Shown here: piece after piece, positions 27,684-37,365 of the stretch
How positions within the stretch are numbered: position 1 is the first letter of the stretch
Layout of the letters: each line of letters opens with the position of its first letter
Assembly (NCBI GenBank): GCA_913057775.1
Contig: CAJXOG010000001.1
Location: 604,031-668,030 of the forward strand
Source: an uncultured Fodinibius sp.
GTDB taxonomy: Bacteria; Bacteroidota; Rhodothermia; Balneolales; Balneolaceae
Direction: 5' to 3'
DNA length: 64,000 nucleotides
The notes under the pieces: model-generated
What the model was told of the DNA's origin: nothing
Seen by the model: the letters and a program-made list of their open reading frames with translations, nothing else
Databases searched by the model: none
Made by a program: the position numbers and the translations under genes

Positions 27684-28499
27684 ATGAAATTTACGCGTTT
27701 ATCGATCTTTATTTTTTGCCTCTTATTTCCTTTTCTGGGCTTTGCTCAAGAATCTTCGAACGTCAAAGATGGCAACGATATTGATCGGATTTGGGAGTTA
27801 GTACCAGTCAAACAAACGTTAACTGAGCTTCCAAAAGATCTAAAGAACCAATTCTCACAGAATCCGTTTGGTATATCCGCTTCAAAAAATGAGCAGCTTA
27901 TAGAACTTTTCAGCGAAGCCTACCACGCTGATTCCCTCTTCAAAATTGCTCGAAAACACTTTAAAGAAAACTTTGACTCCAGTTATACCGATTCGGTTCT
28001 GACCATTCTCAAATCTGATAAGATAAAACCTATTCTAAATTCTGAGGCTAATTTTTATACCGTACAGGGAATCCGCAAACAGATTGTCACAAAATATGAG
28101 CTTGAACAGGATGAACCATCTCAAGAACGAATTTCGATTATAAAAGACCTCATTGAACACAGCTCGGCAAAAGAATCTGCAATAGAATCTCAAACTATTC
28201 TATTCCGCTCATTAGTTAATGGTACCGATGCAATTAGTAGTAAGATTAACTTAAGTGAAGCACAGACTAACAGTATTATCAATAACTTTACCAACCGCCT
28301 GCAGATACAGCTAGAAGATGAGTTGGTCAACAACTATTTGGTTATGTACCATGGAGTGGAAGATGACCGACTCACACAATATGCGGATTTTTATACTATA
28401 GAAGCGGGGACTGAATTTCAGAAATCCATGATTGAATCTATTCATACAGCTTTTCAAGAAGCTTCCGACCGACTTATTTCTAACGTTGAATCGTTATAA
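27684..28499 (+). CDS. Secreted hypothetical protein
   Basis: I do not recognise this 271-residue protein with certainty. It has a clear signal peptide (about 1-22, ending FLGFAQ) and then a helical, charged mature part with no cysteines. Its layout is reminiscent of DUF2059-type exported proteins, but that is only a hint. It lies 45 nt upstream of the subtilase lipoprotein gene on the same strand, so it may be a co-secreted partner or chaperone of it. The 254-nt upstream gap shows no clear promoter. Confidence 0.6.
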   Translation: MKFTRLSIFIFCLLFPFLGFAQESSNVKDGNDIDRIWELVPVKQTLTELPKDLKNQFSQNPFGISASKNEQLIELFSEAYHADSLFKIARKHFKENFDSSYTDSVLTILKSDKIKPILNSEANFYTVQGIRKQIVTKYELEQDEPSQERISIIKDLIEHSSAKESAIESQTILFRSLVNGTDAISSKINLSEAQTNSIINNFTNRLQIQLEDELVNNYLVMYHGVEDDRLTQYADFYTIEAGTEFQKSMIESIHTAFQEASDRLISNVESL

Positions 28500-28544
28500 A
28501 TCAACACCACACTTAGTTATAATCATTTTATAATCACTACCTAT

Positions 28545-30239
28545 ATGAAGAAGCAATTTTTAATAATACTGGTTATTGCTGTATCGTTTTATAGCTGTAC
28601 TACAACTCAGCAAACAGTTTCTGATAATCAAGTAACTGATAAATATGAGCAGGAAGCAGCCCCAAGCTCTGTAAATTTTGAAACTATGCTGGAACCGCCT
28701 GAGGGGTGGCACCATTGGGATGAGGAAATCACTCGATTCCGTGGAATCAGCAGTGACAGGGCTTATCACGAACTATTGACTGATAAATCCCCACACAAAA
28801 AGATTATTGTTGCCGTTATAGATGGCGGCGTAGATACCGATCATGAGGATCTCAATGATGTAATTTGGACGAATAAAGATGAAGTTCCGGGTAATGGCAA
28901 AGACGATGATAACAATGGCTATGTTGATGATGTGCATGGATGGAATTTCATTGGCGGTGCTGACGGAGAGAATGTCAATCACGATACCTTTGAACTTACC
29001 CGCCTTTATCGAAAGCTGAAGGAGAAGTACGGGCAGAAGATGAAATCAGCTTCTTTCACGGATAAAGAACGAGAAGAATACCTCTATTACCGGGAAATTA
29101 AATCAGATTATGAAGATAAAATTCAAGAGCTAAGTCAGCAGTACAAAAATATTCAGAGCATAGAACAGAGCAAGGCACAAGCTGAAAATATTTTAAATGA
29201 ACATTTTGCCGACTCGTCTTATACCTACAAAGACCTCCAAAACCTACAGCCTAGCAGTCAGGATCTTAACTTTGCTAAAAATGTGATGCTGTACGTGATG
29301 GAAAATGACATCGACTCTACCCTTATTGCCGATCAGAAAAAACAGATCTATGAGTTCGCAAAATACGGCTATAATCCTGATTTTAATCCTCGCGATATTG
29401 TGGGCGATGATTACGAGGATAAATCAGAGCGATACTACGGTAATAACGATGTGGCGGGTCCTGACCCTTCCCACGGAACACACGTGGCTGGAATTATCGG
29501 AGCAGAACGCAATAATGGAATCGGAGTAAACGGCGTTGCTTCAAACGTACGAATTATGGCCATTCGCGCCGTCCCCAATGGTGATGAACGAGACAAAGAT
29601 GTGGCCAATGCCATCCGTTATGCCGTTGATAACGGGGCAAATATCATCAATATGAGCTTTGGAAAAAGCTACTCTCCCTATAAAGAAATCGTTGACAAGG
29701 CCGTAGCACACGCCAACAAAAACAATGTGCTGATGGTACACGGAGCGGGCAATAGTGCTCAAAATACTGATACAACTGCAAATTATCCCACTGATAAATA
29801 TAGTAGCGTCATAAGTGATTCCACTGCTACTCTTTGGCTGAGTGTGGGAGCAACAAGCTGGAAACCCAATCAAGAATTTGTGGCGAACTTCAGCAATTAT
29901 GGCGACCAAACGGTAGACCTTTTTGCACCCGGCGTAGATATTTATTCTACAATGCCCGAAAACAAATACAAGTTTCAGGAGGGAACCAGTATGGCATCAC
30001 CGGTTGTGGCAGGTACTGCAGCATTAATTATGGCTTATTATCCAGAATTAACTGCCAATCAGGTTCGGCGAATTATTCTCGAAAACACTACCCAATACCC
30101 TAATCAGCAAGTAATTGTACCAAGCGAAGGAAATCCCCAAGAGGCCACCCAGGTTCCCTTTCCAGAGCTATCTGTTTCGGATGGAGTAGTCAATGTTTAT
30201 AAAACGCTGCAGGCGGCGGAGCAAATGAGTAAGAAATAA
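28545..30239 (+). CDS. S8-family subtilisin-like protease, lipoprotein
   Basis: This 564-residue serine protease has a lipoprotein signal peptide with the candidate lipid cysteine C18. The catalytic triad is D93 (VAVIDGGVDTDH), H310 (PSHGTHVAGI) and S482 (EGTSMASPV), with the oxyanion asparagine likely in the HGAGNS segment (about 400-404). A long insert of about 170 residues (about 145-285), rich in charged helical stretches, separates D from H. It is expected on the outer or inner membrane facing the periplasm and may degrade or process envelope proteins. It converges on the helicase gene. Confidence 0.93.
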   Translation: MKKQFLIILVIAVSFYSCTTTQQTVSDNQVTDKYEQEAAPSSVNFETMLEPPEGWHHWDEEITRFRGISSDRAYHELLTDKSPHKKIIVAVIDGGVDTDHEDLNDVIWTNKDEVPGNGKDDDNNGYVDDVHGWNFIGGADGENVNHDTFELTRLYRKLKEKYGQKMKSASFTDKEREEYLYYREIKSDYEDKIQELSQQYKNIQSIEQSKAQAENILNEHFADSSYTYKDLQNLQPSSQDLNFAKNVMLYVMENDIDSTLIADQKKQIYEFAKYGYNPDFNPRDIVGDDYEDKSERYYGNNDVAGPDPSHGTHVAGIIGAERNNGIGVNGVASNVRIMAIRAVPNGDERDKDVANAIRYAVDNGANIINMSFGKSYSPYKEIVDKAVAHANKNNVLMVHGAGNSAQNTDTTANYPTDKYSSVISDSTATLWLSVGATSWKPNQEFVANFSNYGDQTVDLFAPGVDIYSTMPENKYKFQEGTSMASPVVAGTAALIMAYYPELTANQVRRIILENTTQYPNQQVIVPSEGNPQEATQVPFPELSVSDGVVNVYKTLQAAEQMSKK

Positions 30240-30252
30240 TTAATAAGAGAAA

Positions 30253-32493
30253 TTATAACTCAATTACTCTTCCTTTTTCTCTTACATATTCCACAAAATT
30301 GGTGTAGGATTCATGAGATGTAATGGTAGTACTGTCGCCTACCACAATAAGCTTTCGTTTTGCTCGGGTCAGCGACACATTCAGTCTTCTGACATCCTCT
30401 AGAAAACCGATGCGTCTATTTTTGTTGCTTCGTGTCAGTGATATGATTACCACCTCTTTTTCTCGTCCCTGGAAACCATCAACTGACTTAATCTCCAGAT
30501 TTTCCGTATCAATTTTACGATCTAACAAATCAACCTGATCTTTATACGGACTGATAACAGCAATATCTTCCGGCTGCATGCCCGATCGCAGTAAATTATC
30601 TGCCATATGTGCAATCAGCAGAGCTTCCTCGGGATTTTCTTTGGATGTTGATCCCTGTCGCATTCGTTCAGAGGCATCACGTCCAGCTGTATCCACAAAT
30701 ACAACCGGTTCATGGGGATCCAGAATCTCCGTCATATTGTTATCAAACAAATTGATATCCAGCTGGAAATCTTCGAGCGTATGCTTCTTCACACTTTCAT
30801 CGGCGGTAAGTATCCCGTCGTAAAATTGTTTATTCGAAAATTCCATAATTTTCTCATGCATGCGATACTGTACCTCCAGCATATTTTTGATGCCTGTATG
30901 CTTTTCAGCAAGTCGTTCAAAAAGCGTATCTGCTAATCCTTGGTCAGCAGCTTTACGATTTTTCACCGTCGGTGGCAGCTGCAGATGGTCTCCGGCCATT
31001 ACTACCTTCTTGCCGTGGGTAATCGGTATCAAACAACTTGGTTCCGTTGACTGCGTAGCCTCATCAATTACCACAAGATCAAATTCACGGTCTTCTACCA
31101 GTTTACTTCCGGCTGTGCTGTTGGTTGTGCAAATAACCTGCTTGGAATCCAGAATTTCATTAATGGCTTCCTGGCGAAGCTGATCCGCTTCCTCAAAAAG
31201 ATCTTCGATCTCATCTTGAAGCTCAATCCAACGGGCCATATCCTGAATTTTATCTTCGGATACGCCCCGCGAACTACGCTCTTCTTCGGCAAGATCTTTG
31301 ATTTTGGTATTACTCATGCCACGTCGATATTTGCCGGATGGATGCGTAAATTCTTCCTGCTCCTCTTTTTTCTCAAATGCCTGAGCCCGCAACTCCTCCG
31401 ACTTTTGATACTGTTCATTTTGCTCGATCAGACTGTCCAGTGTATGTTCTTTTAGTTGGGGCGTTACCCGTGCCGGATGCCCCACTCGGACTGCTTTTAC
31501 TCCACGATCCAGCAGGAAATCCAGCATATTATCAACGGCAATATTTGATGCTGCCGTAGCAAGTACTTTCTGTCCATTTGCTACCGCCTGTTCAATCACT
31601 TCAATAGCTGTAGTTGTTTTACCGGTGCCCGGCGGACCGTGAATGAGATGAAAATCTTTAGCCCCGATACTTTTCTGCACTGCTTCTTTTTGGGAATCAT
31701 TCAACTCTTTATTGAACCACTCTCCCACCTCTGCCTTCGCTGCTTCTTCTGGCGAATCCAAGCCCACTATAATATTGCGAAGTTTTGCTAATCGTCCGGT
31801 TGCTTCTTCTGCCCGAGTCAACGCATCCTTCATCCGCTGGTAGGTAATATCATTGACATAGAGATCCATGCGCAATCCCTTGCCAAAGATGAAGCTCTTG
31901 GGCTGATCAAAAGCAACAGTAACAGAATAGTTCGTTTTCTGTACCACCGTACCCGTGGGATTATCGCTGAGCAATGGATCCCTGCGCGAAATCATCACGA
32001 GATCACCAACAGCTATTTCTGTATCCGGGAGTGGTTCACCTTTATGCTCTCGCATAAATTTCACCAGCTTACCTTCAAGCGCATTACCTTCGTCACGGCC
32101 TCGCAAATGAAGAATCGCTTTTCCGTCGGCCTCGCGCTGTTCGCCAGAAAGGGTACGAATACTTTCCTCATGCTCCCGCATTTCCTGTTCGCGTTCCAGC
32201 TCAACAAGCCGCTGGAACTCATCAACATAATCATAGATGGTTTCAATATCCTCAAGATCTTTCTCTTCTATGTTCCGAACCGATACCCGGGAATTGCCCA
32301 CTTTTTTGCCATTCAGTTGCACTGCAAGCTCTTCTGCCTTTCCATTATTTACTTCTACAAAAGCTTTCGAGCCATTAATACTAATATTTCCAATAATTCC
32401 GGGATCGATGTCCGTTTCGCCACCAATAGCACCAAGAATATCGCCCGGACCTTGATTTTCTAATTCAGTGATTAAAATGTTGCCTTCTGCCAT
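30253..32493 (-). CDS. SF1 UPF1/IGHMBP2-like helicase with N-terminal DbpA-type RNA-binding domain
   Basis: This 746-residue protein has an N-terminal RRM-like domain of the DEAD-box (DbpA/CsdA) type at about 4-75 (PGDILGAIGGETDIDPGIIG, then FVEV and NGKKV). A helicase core of the UPF1/IGHMBP2 family follows: Walker A GPPGTGKTT at 286-294, motif II DEAT at 477-480, YRMH near 543-546, the VDGFQGREK motif V, and the late LNVSLTRAKRK. A coiled, charged insert is at about 350-450. The combination suggests an RNA or RNA:DNA helicase that carries its own RNA-targeting domain. It is cytosolic and convergent with the protease gene. Confidence 0.92.
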   Translation of the reverse strand: MAEGNILITELENQGPGDILGAIGGETDIDPGIIGNISINGSKAFVEVNNGKAEELAVQLNGKKVGNSRVSVRNIEEKDLEDIETIYDYVDEFQRLVELEREQEMREHEESIRTLSGEQREADGKAILHLRGRDEGNALEGKLVKFMREHKGEPLPDTEIAVGDLVMISRRDPLLSDNPTGTVVQKTNYSVTVAFDQPKSFIFGKGLRMDLYVNDITYQRMKDALTRAEEATGRLAKLRNIIVGLDSPEEAAKAEVGEWFNKELNDSQKEAVQKSIGAKDFHLIHGPPGTGKTTTAIEVIEQAVANGQKVLATAASNIAVDNMLDFLLDRGVKAVRVGHPARVTPQLKEHTLDSLIEQNEQYQKSEELRAQAFEKKEEQEEFTHPSGKYRRGMSNTKIKDLAEEERSSRGVSEDKIQDMARWIELQDEIEDLFEEADQLRQEAINEILDSKQVICTTNSTAGSKLVEDREFDLVVIDEATQSTEPSCLIPITHGKKVVMAGDHLQLPPTVKNRKAADQGLADTLFERLAEKHTGIKNMLEVQYRMHEKIMEFSNKQFYDGILTADESVKKHTLEDFQLDINLFDNNMTEILDPHEPVVFVDTAGRDASERMRQGSTSKENPEEALLIAHMADNLLRSGMQPEDIAVISPYKDQVDLLDRKIDTENLEIKSVDGFQGREKEVVIISLTRSNKNRRIGFLEDVRRLNVSLTRAKRKLIVVGDSTTITSHESYTNFVEYVREKGRVIEL

Positions 32494-32676
32494 ATTTTAA
32501 TCCCAATTTTCAGTTTTTTAGATTGCTCATTAGCAACATTTAAACACAAAAAAAAGTAGAAGAAATTCCAAGGATCATATGAAATTTAAAATCTCGACAG
32601 GCATCAAAAAATGTACATGCTAATCCCCCAAAATAATTAATATAAACTTGATGATACTTTTTTGTCTAGATATGCT

Positions 32677-33498
32677 TCATTCGAATTTCCTACCTGAAAC
32701 GACAACAAATTCACCCGGAATATCATATCCAGACCCATTGCCAAAAGGCTGAATCGAATCTATATATTCTTCGTGTGCTTTCTCCTTGGTTTTCTCTTGA
32801 AATTTACGATATGCCAGAGCTACCGCACCTCCCAAAAAAGCACCTATTATCGCCTCTTCATCTGATTCATATTGCAATGTTACATCAAACCGATCAGATT
32901 GCAAATCCTCGAAGCCGACTTTTTGAAAGGTCTGATATAAATTATTACCCGTTCCCAACTGGAAAAACAGCGGGCATACATCCGACTCTACACGGCGGTC
33001 CACGATAGGAAAAAGCTCTGCCCATCCGCAAGCACTGCGACGTCCCCAAACCAGCGCCGTTGCTCGTCCACCCGGCTTAACGACGCGATACATTTCCTCG
33101 ATCGCTTTGTCTGGATTGGGATAATACATCAGACCCAGTGAGTTGATAGCAATATCAAATGTACTATCGGGAAATTCCAGTTCTTCAGCATCCATATGTT
33201 CAAATATAATATTCGACATCCCTTTCTTTTTGGCTTCCTCCGTCGCTTTTTCGATCATACCCTCAGAAAGATCAATAGCTACAATCTCCCCTTCGGATCC
33301 GACAGTCTTTGCAATTGGAAAAGTCACCAGCCCCGTTCCGCATGAAATATCTAGTACCTTTTCTCCCTTTTTAAGATTGGCTTTTTCAAGTAGTCGTTCC
33401 TGCGCTGGCCAAAGCTGTTGTTCCCAGCCTGTATCATAATGAGGAGAAGAATAATCCCAGCCGTATCTCTGTACTCTTCGCTGTAATTCCGGTCTCAT
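32677..33498 (-). CDS. Class I SAM-dependent methyltransferase
   Basis: This 273-residue methyltransferase has the SAM motif VLDISCGTGLVTFP at about 48-61, the acidic VAIDLSEGM loop and the post-I FDIAINSLGLMYYPNPD segment. It belongs to the UbiE/Methyltransf_11-like group; the substrate is unknown. The start overlaps the OsmC-family stop (ATGA), so the two are translationally coupled. It lies downstream of mddA and a TPR gene on the same strand. Confidence 0.85.
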   Translation of the reverse strand: MRPELQRRVQRYGWDYSSPHYDTGWEQQLWPAQERLLEKANLKKGEKVLDISCGTGLVTFPIAKTVGSEGEIVAIDLSEGMIEKATEEAKKKGMSNIIFEHMDAEELEFPDSTFDIAINSLGLMYYPNPDKAIEEMYRVVKPGGRATALVWGRRSACGWAELFPIVDRRVESDVCPLFFQLGTGNNLYQTFQKVGFEDLQSDRFDVTLQYESDEEAIIGAFLGGAVALAYRKFQEKTKEKAHEEYIDSIQPFGNGSGYDIPGEFVVVSGRKFE

Positions 33499-34022
33499 GA
33501 TATCCCCTTTTCTGTTGATTTAATTGTTACTTCGCGCTCTACCGGAATAGCTCGGCTAAAATCATCCAATACCGGGCTATGGCTGTCGGCTTCCTCAATG
33601 AGTTGCATAATGTTATCTTCTGGTGCTGGACTTTCGATATATACCTTGTATCGCATCGCCTTAAATCCGGGAGGATTATCACTGAGGTGCAACATAGGCC
33701 GGGCATCAAAGTCCGACTCCACATCCACTTCTATTTTGTCGATGGGAATACCCAACACAGCGGCCCGCTGCGAGTAGGCAATTGCCAGGCAACTGCCCAA
33801 CGCACCTCGTTCCAAAATTCCAGGCCCGGGTCCAGCGTCGTTACCGCCCTCCGAAGTACCGATATCTACCTTAAATTTCCAGTGCTTATGCTCAACTTCG
33901 CAGGTAGTTCCGTCAAATAAACGCACCTTCGTTGTAGCGGTACTTTTCGCTTTCGACGGACGAAGTTTCAGCATTTTTTGATTTCGCTTAAACGCTTCTT
34001 TTATCGTTTGTGGATCGGCCAT
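33495..34022 (-). CDS. OsmC-family protein with one catalytic cysteine only
   Basis: This 175-residue OsmC/Ohr-fold protein has the first redox cysteine in ERGALGSCLAIAYSQRAA. The second, resolving cysteine position is serine (ADSHSPVLDDF). Two-cysteine OsmC/Ohr proteins reduce organic or lipid hydroperoxides, so this one-cysteine form may work as a one-Cys enzyme or bind ligands instead. ATG 34022 is chosen because AAGGGG lies about 7 nt upstream; a TTG two codons earlier lacks that spacing. It is coupled to the methyltransferase by a 4-nt overlap. Confidence 0.88.
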   Translation of the reverse strand: MADPQTIKEAFKRNQKMLKLRPSKAKSTATTKVRLFDGTTCEVEHKHWKFKVDIGTSEGGNDAGPGPGILERGALGSCLAIAYSQRAAVLGIPIDKIEVDVESDFDARPMLHLSDNPPGFKAMRYKVYIESPAPEDNIMQLIEEADSHSPVLDDFSRAIPVEREVTIKSTEKGIS

Positions 34023-34125
34023 AATCAATCCCCTTTATTTAAATAACTAAAATTATATCTCTACCACTTACTCCTTAAACTAAGTTACTATTAATACTAA
34101 ACTTACGTGAAATTTATTTCTGGAA

Positions 34126-35736
34126 TTATTTTTCACCGGCAAAACTTCTGGCTTCCTTAATATCTTCGCGGCTGGAATTGCCGGCTGTGGTTAGCAATCG
34201 CTGATAATATTCTTCAGCGGCCAACTTGTCTCCCGCTTGATCAGCGGCACGGGCCGCCCCCAGCAACGTATTATATCGTCCCGGCCAGATTTCATCGGAT
34301 GCTTTATAAGCTTCAAGTGCCTCACCAGGTCGATCGAGATCCATAAGCAGCTCTCCCAGAGCTTCGTTCGGTGGCAACAGGGCGCCTGGTGTTACAGGAT
34401 GTTTCTCAATTTTACCCTCCAGTTCGGCAGCCGACTGCATGAGTGCAATAGCCTTATCATTGTCAGTATTGGCATGCGCTATCCAACCCGCCAAAATACG
34501 GCGATCAATTTCAATGTAATTGGCCATATCATCGGCTCCGCTGTCTTTTGCATTATCCCTGAGAGTGCGAAGTTGTTCTTCGGCCTCGTTCGCCATTTCT
34601 AAATTACCGGTATGGACCGAACCAAGTCCCCGGGCAAACCAAGTTAATCCCTCTGCCCATGGGGAGGAATCCCACGGTAAATAATCAGGTGTACGCGGTT
34701 TAAGGTCTGCCGCCTTTTCCCAATCGTGTCGCTCTACCGCCAGTCGCGCGGGTATTGCCGCCATGTGGAATGCTGCAATAAATGATGCCTGATGTGGATC
34801 TTTGGACCAAACTTGCTCCGCAACTGCATTAGCATTGTCATCCTCACCCCGCTGCAAATAGGCATAAACGAGGTAATCTATTGCATGAGCATAATGATGA
34901 GATACAGCATTACCTGCCGGATGATTAAGAGCGGCCTCCGCCGACTTTTTATTCCAGTTGATCACTTCCGGCCAATTCCCCAAGCGAACATAGATATGCG
35001 TGGGCATGTGCAAGGCGTGTGGGACATCAGGAGCAATTTTTCCATAGGCTTCTACAATATCGAGCGCATTTTCCGCACGTCCATCCACATCTGTTGCATG
35101 AATAGTGTAGTGGATAGCTCCCGGATGGCGGGGATTTTCTTCATAAACTTCCCGGAGCAGGGCCTCGGCCTTATCATGCAGCGGGTTACGATCATGAGCG
35201 CGCTGGGCCAACGTGAGAAGCGACAATCCGTATAATGCTGTAATATTCGGATCATCGGGATACGCCTCATATGCAACCTCTACTCCATCTGCCCAACGTT
35301 CAATTCGCTGCCAAAAATCGGTTGTTCTCGGATTTCGAAAAAAAGCAGCCGTAGACTCAGCCAGCAATCTTTCCCGCTCACTCTCGGCAAGTTCAACCGC
35401 TTTACTGCTGAGTTCCCAACCTTTTTGCAGGTCTTCTTCAGAGGGACGCGTGCCCCAAAGCGGCTGGAACAGCGTAGTTGCCATTCCCCAGTAGGCCATC
35501 GCGCAATTAGGATCAGTCTCGGCAATTTCTTGAAAATCGCCCTTTGCAGTTTCATACATCATATTATGCAGCATAGCCACGGCACGATCAAAATCAGCCT
35601 GAACTTGCTTATTACACGAAACATTAAAATCAACTTCTCCATATTGTTGAGGTTGAGCACTCAGCTCCTGCACAGAATATGTAAGTAGAAAGACTATAGA
35701 TCCAATCCCAATGCTTAAAGTTAGTTTCTTTTTCAT
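34126..35736 (-). CDS. TPR protein with conserved histidine array (paralog of 23891 gene)
   Basis: This 536-residue exported protein has a signal peptide (about 1-27, ELSAQ) and TPR-like repeats. In the middle, H204, H209, H213, H240, H243 and H247 repeat the spacings 5, 4, 27, 3, 4 seen in the lipoprotein at 23891. The surrounding sequence is similar (HPGAIHYTIHA and HALHMPTHIYVRLG). H280, H281 and H284 follow. A metal or heme cofactor in the periplasm is possible; the function is unknown. ATG 35736 is preferred because GAGGA lies about 7 nt upstream. It is 103 nt upstream of the OsmC gene. Confidence 0.82.
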   Translation of the reverse strand: MKKKLTLSIGIGSIVFLLTYSVQELSAQPQQYGEVDFNVSCNKQVQADFDRAVAMLHNMMYETAKGDFQEIAETDPNCAMAYWGMATTLFQPLWGTRPSEEDLQKGWELSSKAVELAESERERLLAESTAAFFRNPRTTDFWQRIERWADGVEVAYEAYPDDPNITALYGLSLLTLAQRAHDRNPLHDKAEALLREVYEENPRHPGAIHYTIHATDVDGRAENALDIVEAYGKIAPDVPHALHMPTHIYVRLGNWPEVINWNKKSAEAALNHPAGNAVSHHYAHAIDYLVYAYLQRGEDDNANAVAEQVWSKDPHQASFIAAFHMAAIPARLAVERHDWEKAADLKPRTPDYLPWDSSPWAEGLTWFARGLGSVHTGNLEMANEAEEQLRTLRDNAKDSGADDMANYIEIDRRILAGWIAHANTDNDKAIALMQSAAELEGKIEKHPVTPGALLPPNEALGELLMDLDRPGEALEAYKASDEIWPGRYNTLLGAARAADQAGDKLAAEEYYQRLLTTAGNSSREDIKEARSFAGEK

Positions 35737-35810
35737 AAGTACATCCTCATCATTTTTTATTTTCTGACAGTTCATCAACTCCTTTCTTTAATAACCAATT
35801 ACAGGATCTT

Positions 35811-36548
35811 TCAATCACCCTTGGGAAACGGAATTAGCATATTCACCCGCTCACGGTATTTTTTATATTTTTCGCCGTGATACCGGATCAGATCTTTTTC
35901 TTCAAACCATATTCCAACAAATATATAGCCAGTTGTGGCGATACTAAATATCAAGTGTCCCAAAGTCATATGCGGAGTGGCCCAAAATGCGATGATAAAT
36001 CCGAGCATCAGCGGGTGACGCACATATTTATATAACCCAGACTTCTGAAACTCTAAGGGCGTAACTTCTTTCTTTTTTAGATGCAGATACACCTGTCGCA
36101 AACCGAAGAGATCAAAGTGATTAATCATAAATGTCGAAAGAAACACAATGCCCCATCCTATCCAGAACAGTGTCTCTAGTAGAAAATATCCGGCTCCGGC
36201 CTCGACCACCCAGATAGTTTCAGGAAGCGGACGCCATTGCCAGTAGAGAAGAATTAGAATCACGCTGCTGAGCAATACATAGGTACTTCGCTCAATATGC
36301 CTTGGAACAATATTGGTCCACCACTTTTTGAAACCGTCGCGCGCCATAACTGAGTGTTGGACCGCAAATAACAATAACAGCACGGCATTAAATACCAAAG
36401 CATTAAACAGACTTCCAGCTTCCGGACCGCCACTGTTGATCGTTTTGGGCACTCCGAAATCACCTACAAATGCGATTGCATAGAGAAAAGATCCCAGAAA
36501 AATGAGATACGAAACAATTCCATAAATAAATGGAAGAACTCGTGCCAT
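35811..36548 (-). CDS. mddA: Methanethiol S-methyltransferase-like (MddA/NnrU type)
   Basis: This 245-residue polytopic membrane protein has about six hydrophobic helices. The C-terminal methyltransferase-like motif includes YKYVRHPLMLGFIIAFW and WFEEKDLIRYHGEKYKKYRERV. It matches the MddA layout of the isoprenylcysteine methyltransferase superfamily. The reaction would convert methanethiol to dimethyl sulfide using SAM. A strong AAGGAGGT ribosome binding site supports ATG 36548. It lies 74 nt upstream of the TPR gene. A different volatile-thiol substrate cannot be excluded. Confidence 0.8.
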   Translation of the reverse strand: MARVLPFIYGIVSYLIFLGSFLYAIAFVGDFGVPKTINSGGPEAGSLFNALVFNAVLLLLFAVQHSVMARDGFKKWWTNIVPRHIERSTYVLLSSVILILLYWQWRPLPETIWVVEAGAGYFLLETLFWIGWGIVFLSTFMINHFDLFGLRQVYLHLKKKEVTPLEFQKSGLYKYVRHPLMLGFIIAFWATPHMTLGHLIFSIATTGYIFVGIWFEEKDLIRYHGEKYKKYRERVNMLIPFPKGD

Positions 36549-36784
36549 TTTGTTTTACCTCCTTAATTATTTTGATTTGAACTTCTGATATTTATGGTTT
36601 GTTCCCTTCCATGAATAGCACAGATTTGTATTAGTAATCACTGTCTTAAATCCAGCACCCCTTTTCATATTTATCTTACTGAAAGACAGGTCCTGTTGCT
36701 ATTCTCAAAGATTAAATAGTCTTCATCATGTTAATATTTAGATTTAGCAAATCTGGTTTAAGCTTTTAATTTATAAAAACCACC

Positions 36785-37225
36785 TTATTTAGCAGCAAAG
36801 GCATCGATAGGCTCTTCAAAAGCAATAAAAAGTACACAAGGATCACTCGAAATACATGCTGCCTTGTGGCGACGTTCGGCCGGTCCGTACGCATAGGAAT
36901 TGACATCGATCACTTGGGGAGCCTGTCCCTCATATTCAACTTTCATTTTCCCTGATACCAACACCATGCGTTCTGCTGAATGATGCCAGTGATTCGGCAC
37001 TTTCGTGTTTCCTTCCAATTTGAAGAAAATATCTGCATTGGACTGAGCCGGATCCCCCTGAAGAACAGCAATACGACAGTTTTCTGGCATAAATTCAGGA
37101 CAGCCTCCCCATTCAAGTTCATTGGCCTCAATACTACGGACAAAAGCATCTCCTTGATCCTGCGCAACAACCAAAACTGGAAATAAAAACGTTAAAACAG
37201 TGATCACATATAATTGATTAGACAT
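36785..37225 (-). CDS. Exported cupin-domain protein
   Basis: This 146-residue protein has a signal peptide (about 1-21, VLVVAQ) and one cupin domain with the metal-site segment NHWHHSAERMVLVSGKM. The mature part has four cysteines, two early (GGCPEF...NCRIAV) and two late (CISSDPCVLF), which could form disulfides. The substrate is unknown. It is upstream of mddA on the same strand, 236 nt away, so co-transcription is not proven. Confidence 0.75.
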   Translation of the reverse strand: MSNQLYVITVLTFLFPVLVVAQDQGDAFVRSIEANELEWGGCPEFMPENCRIAVLQGDPAQSNADIFFKLEGNTKVPNHWHHSAERMVLVSGKMKVEYEGQAPQVIDVNSYAYGPAERRHKAACISSDPCVLFIAFEEPIDAFAAK

Positions 37226-37365
37226 AGCAATTGGATTTAGTTTCTGGAGTAAATATATCTGGCTATATCTAACCTACCTCAAACGATTTGGAAGGACAAT
37301 TTTAGAAGGGTCAACAATAGGTAAACAATGCTCTTAAAAAGTCCTCTGTGACTTTAAAAAAGATA

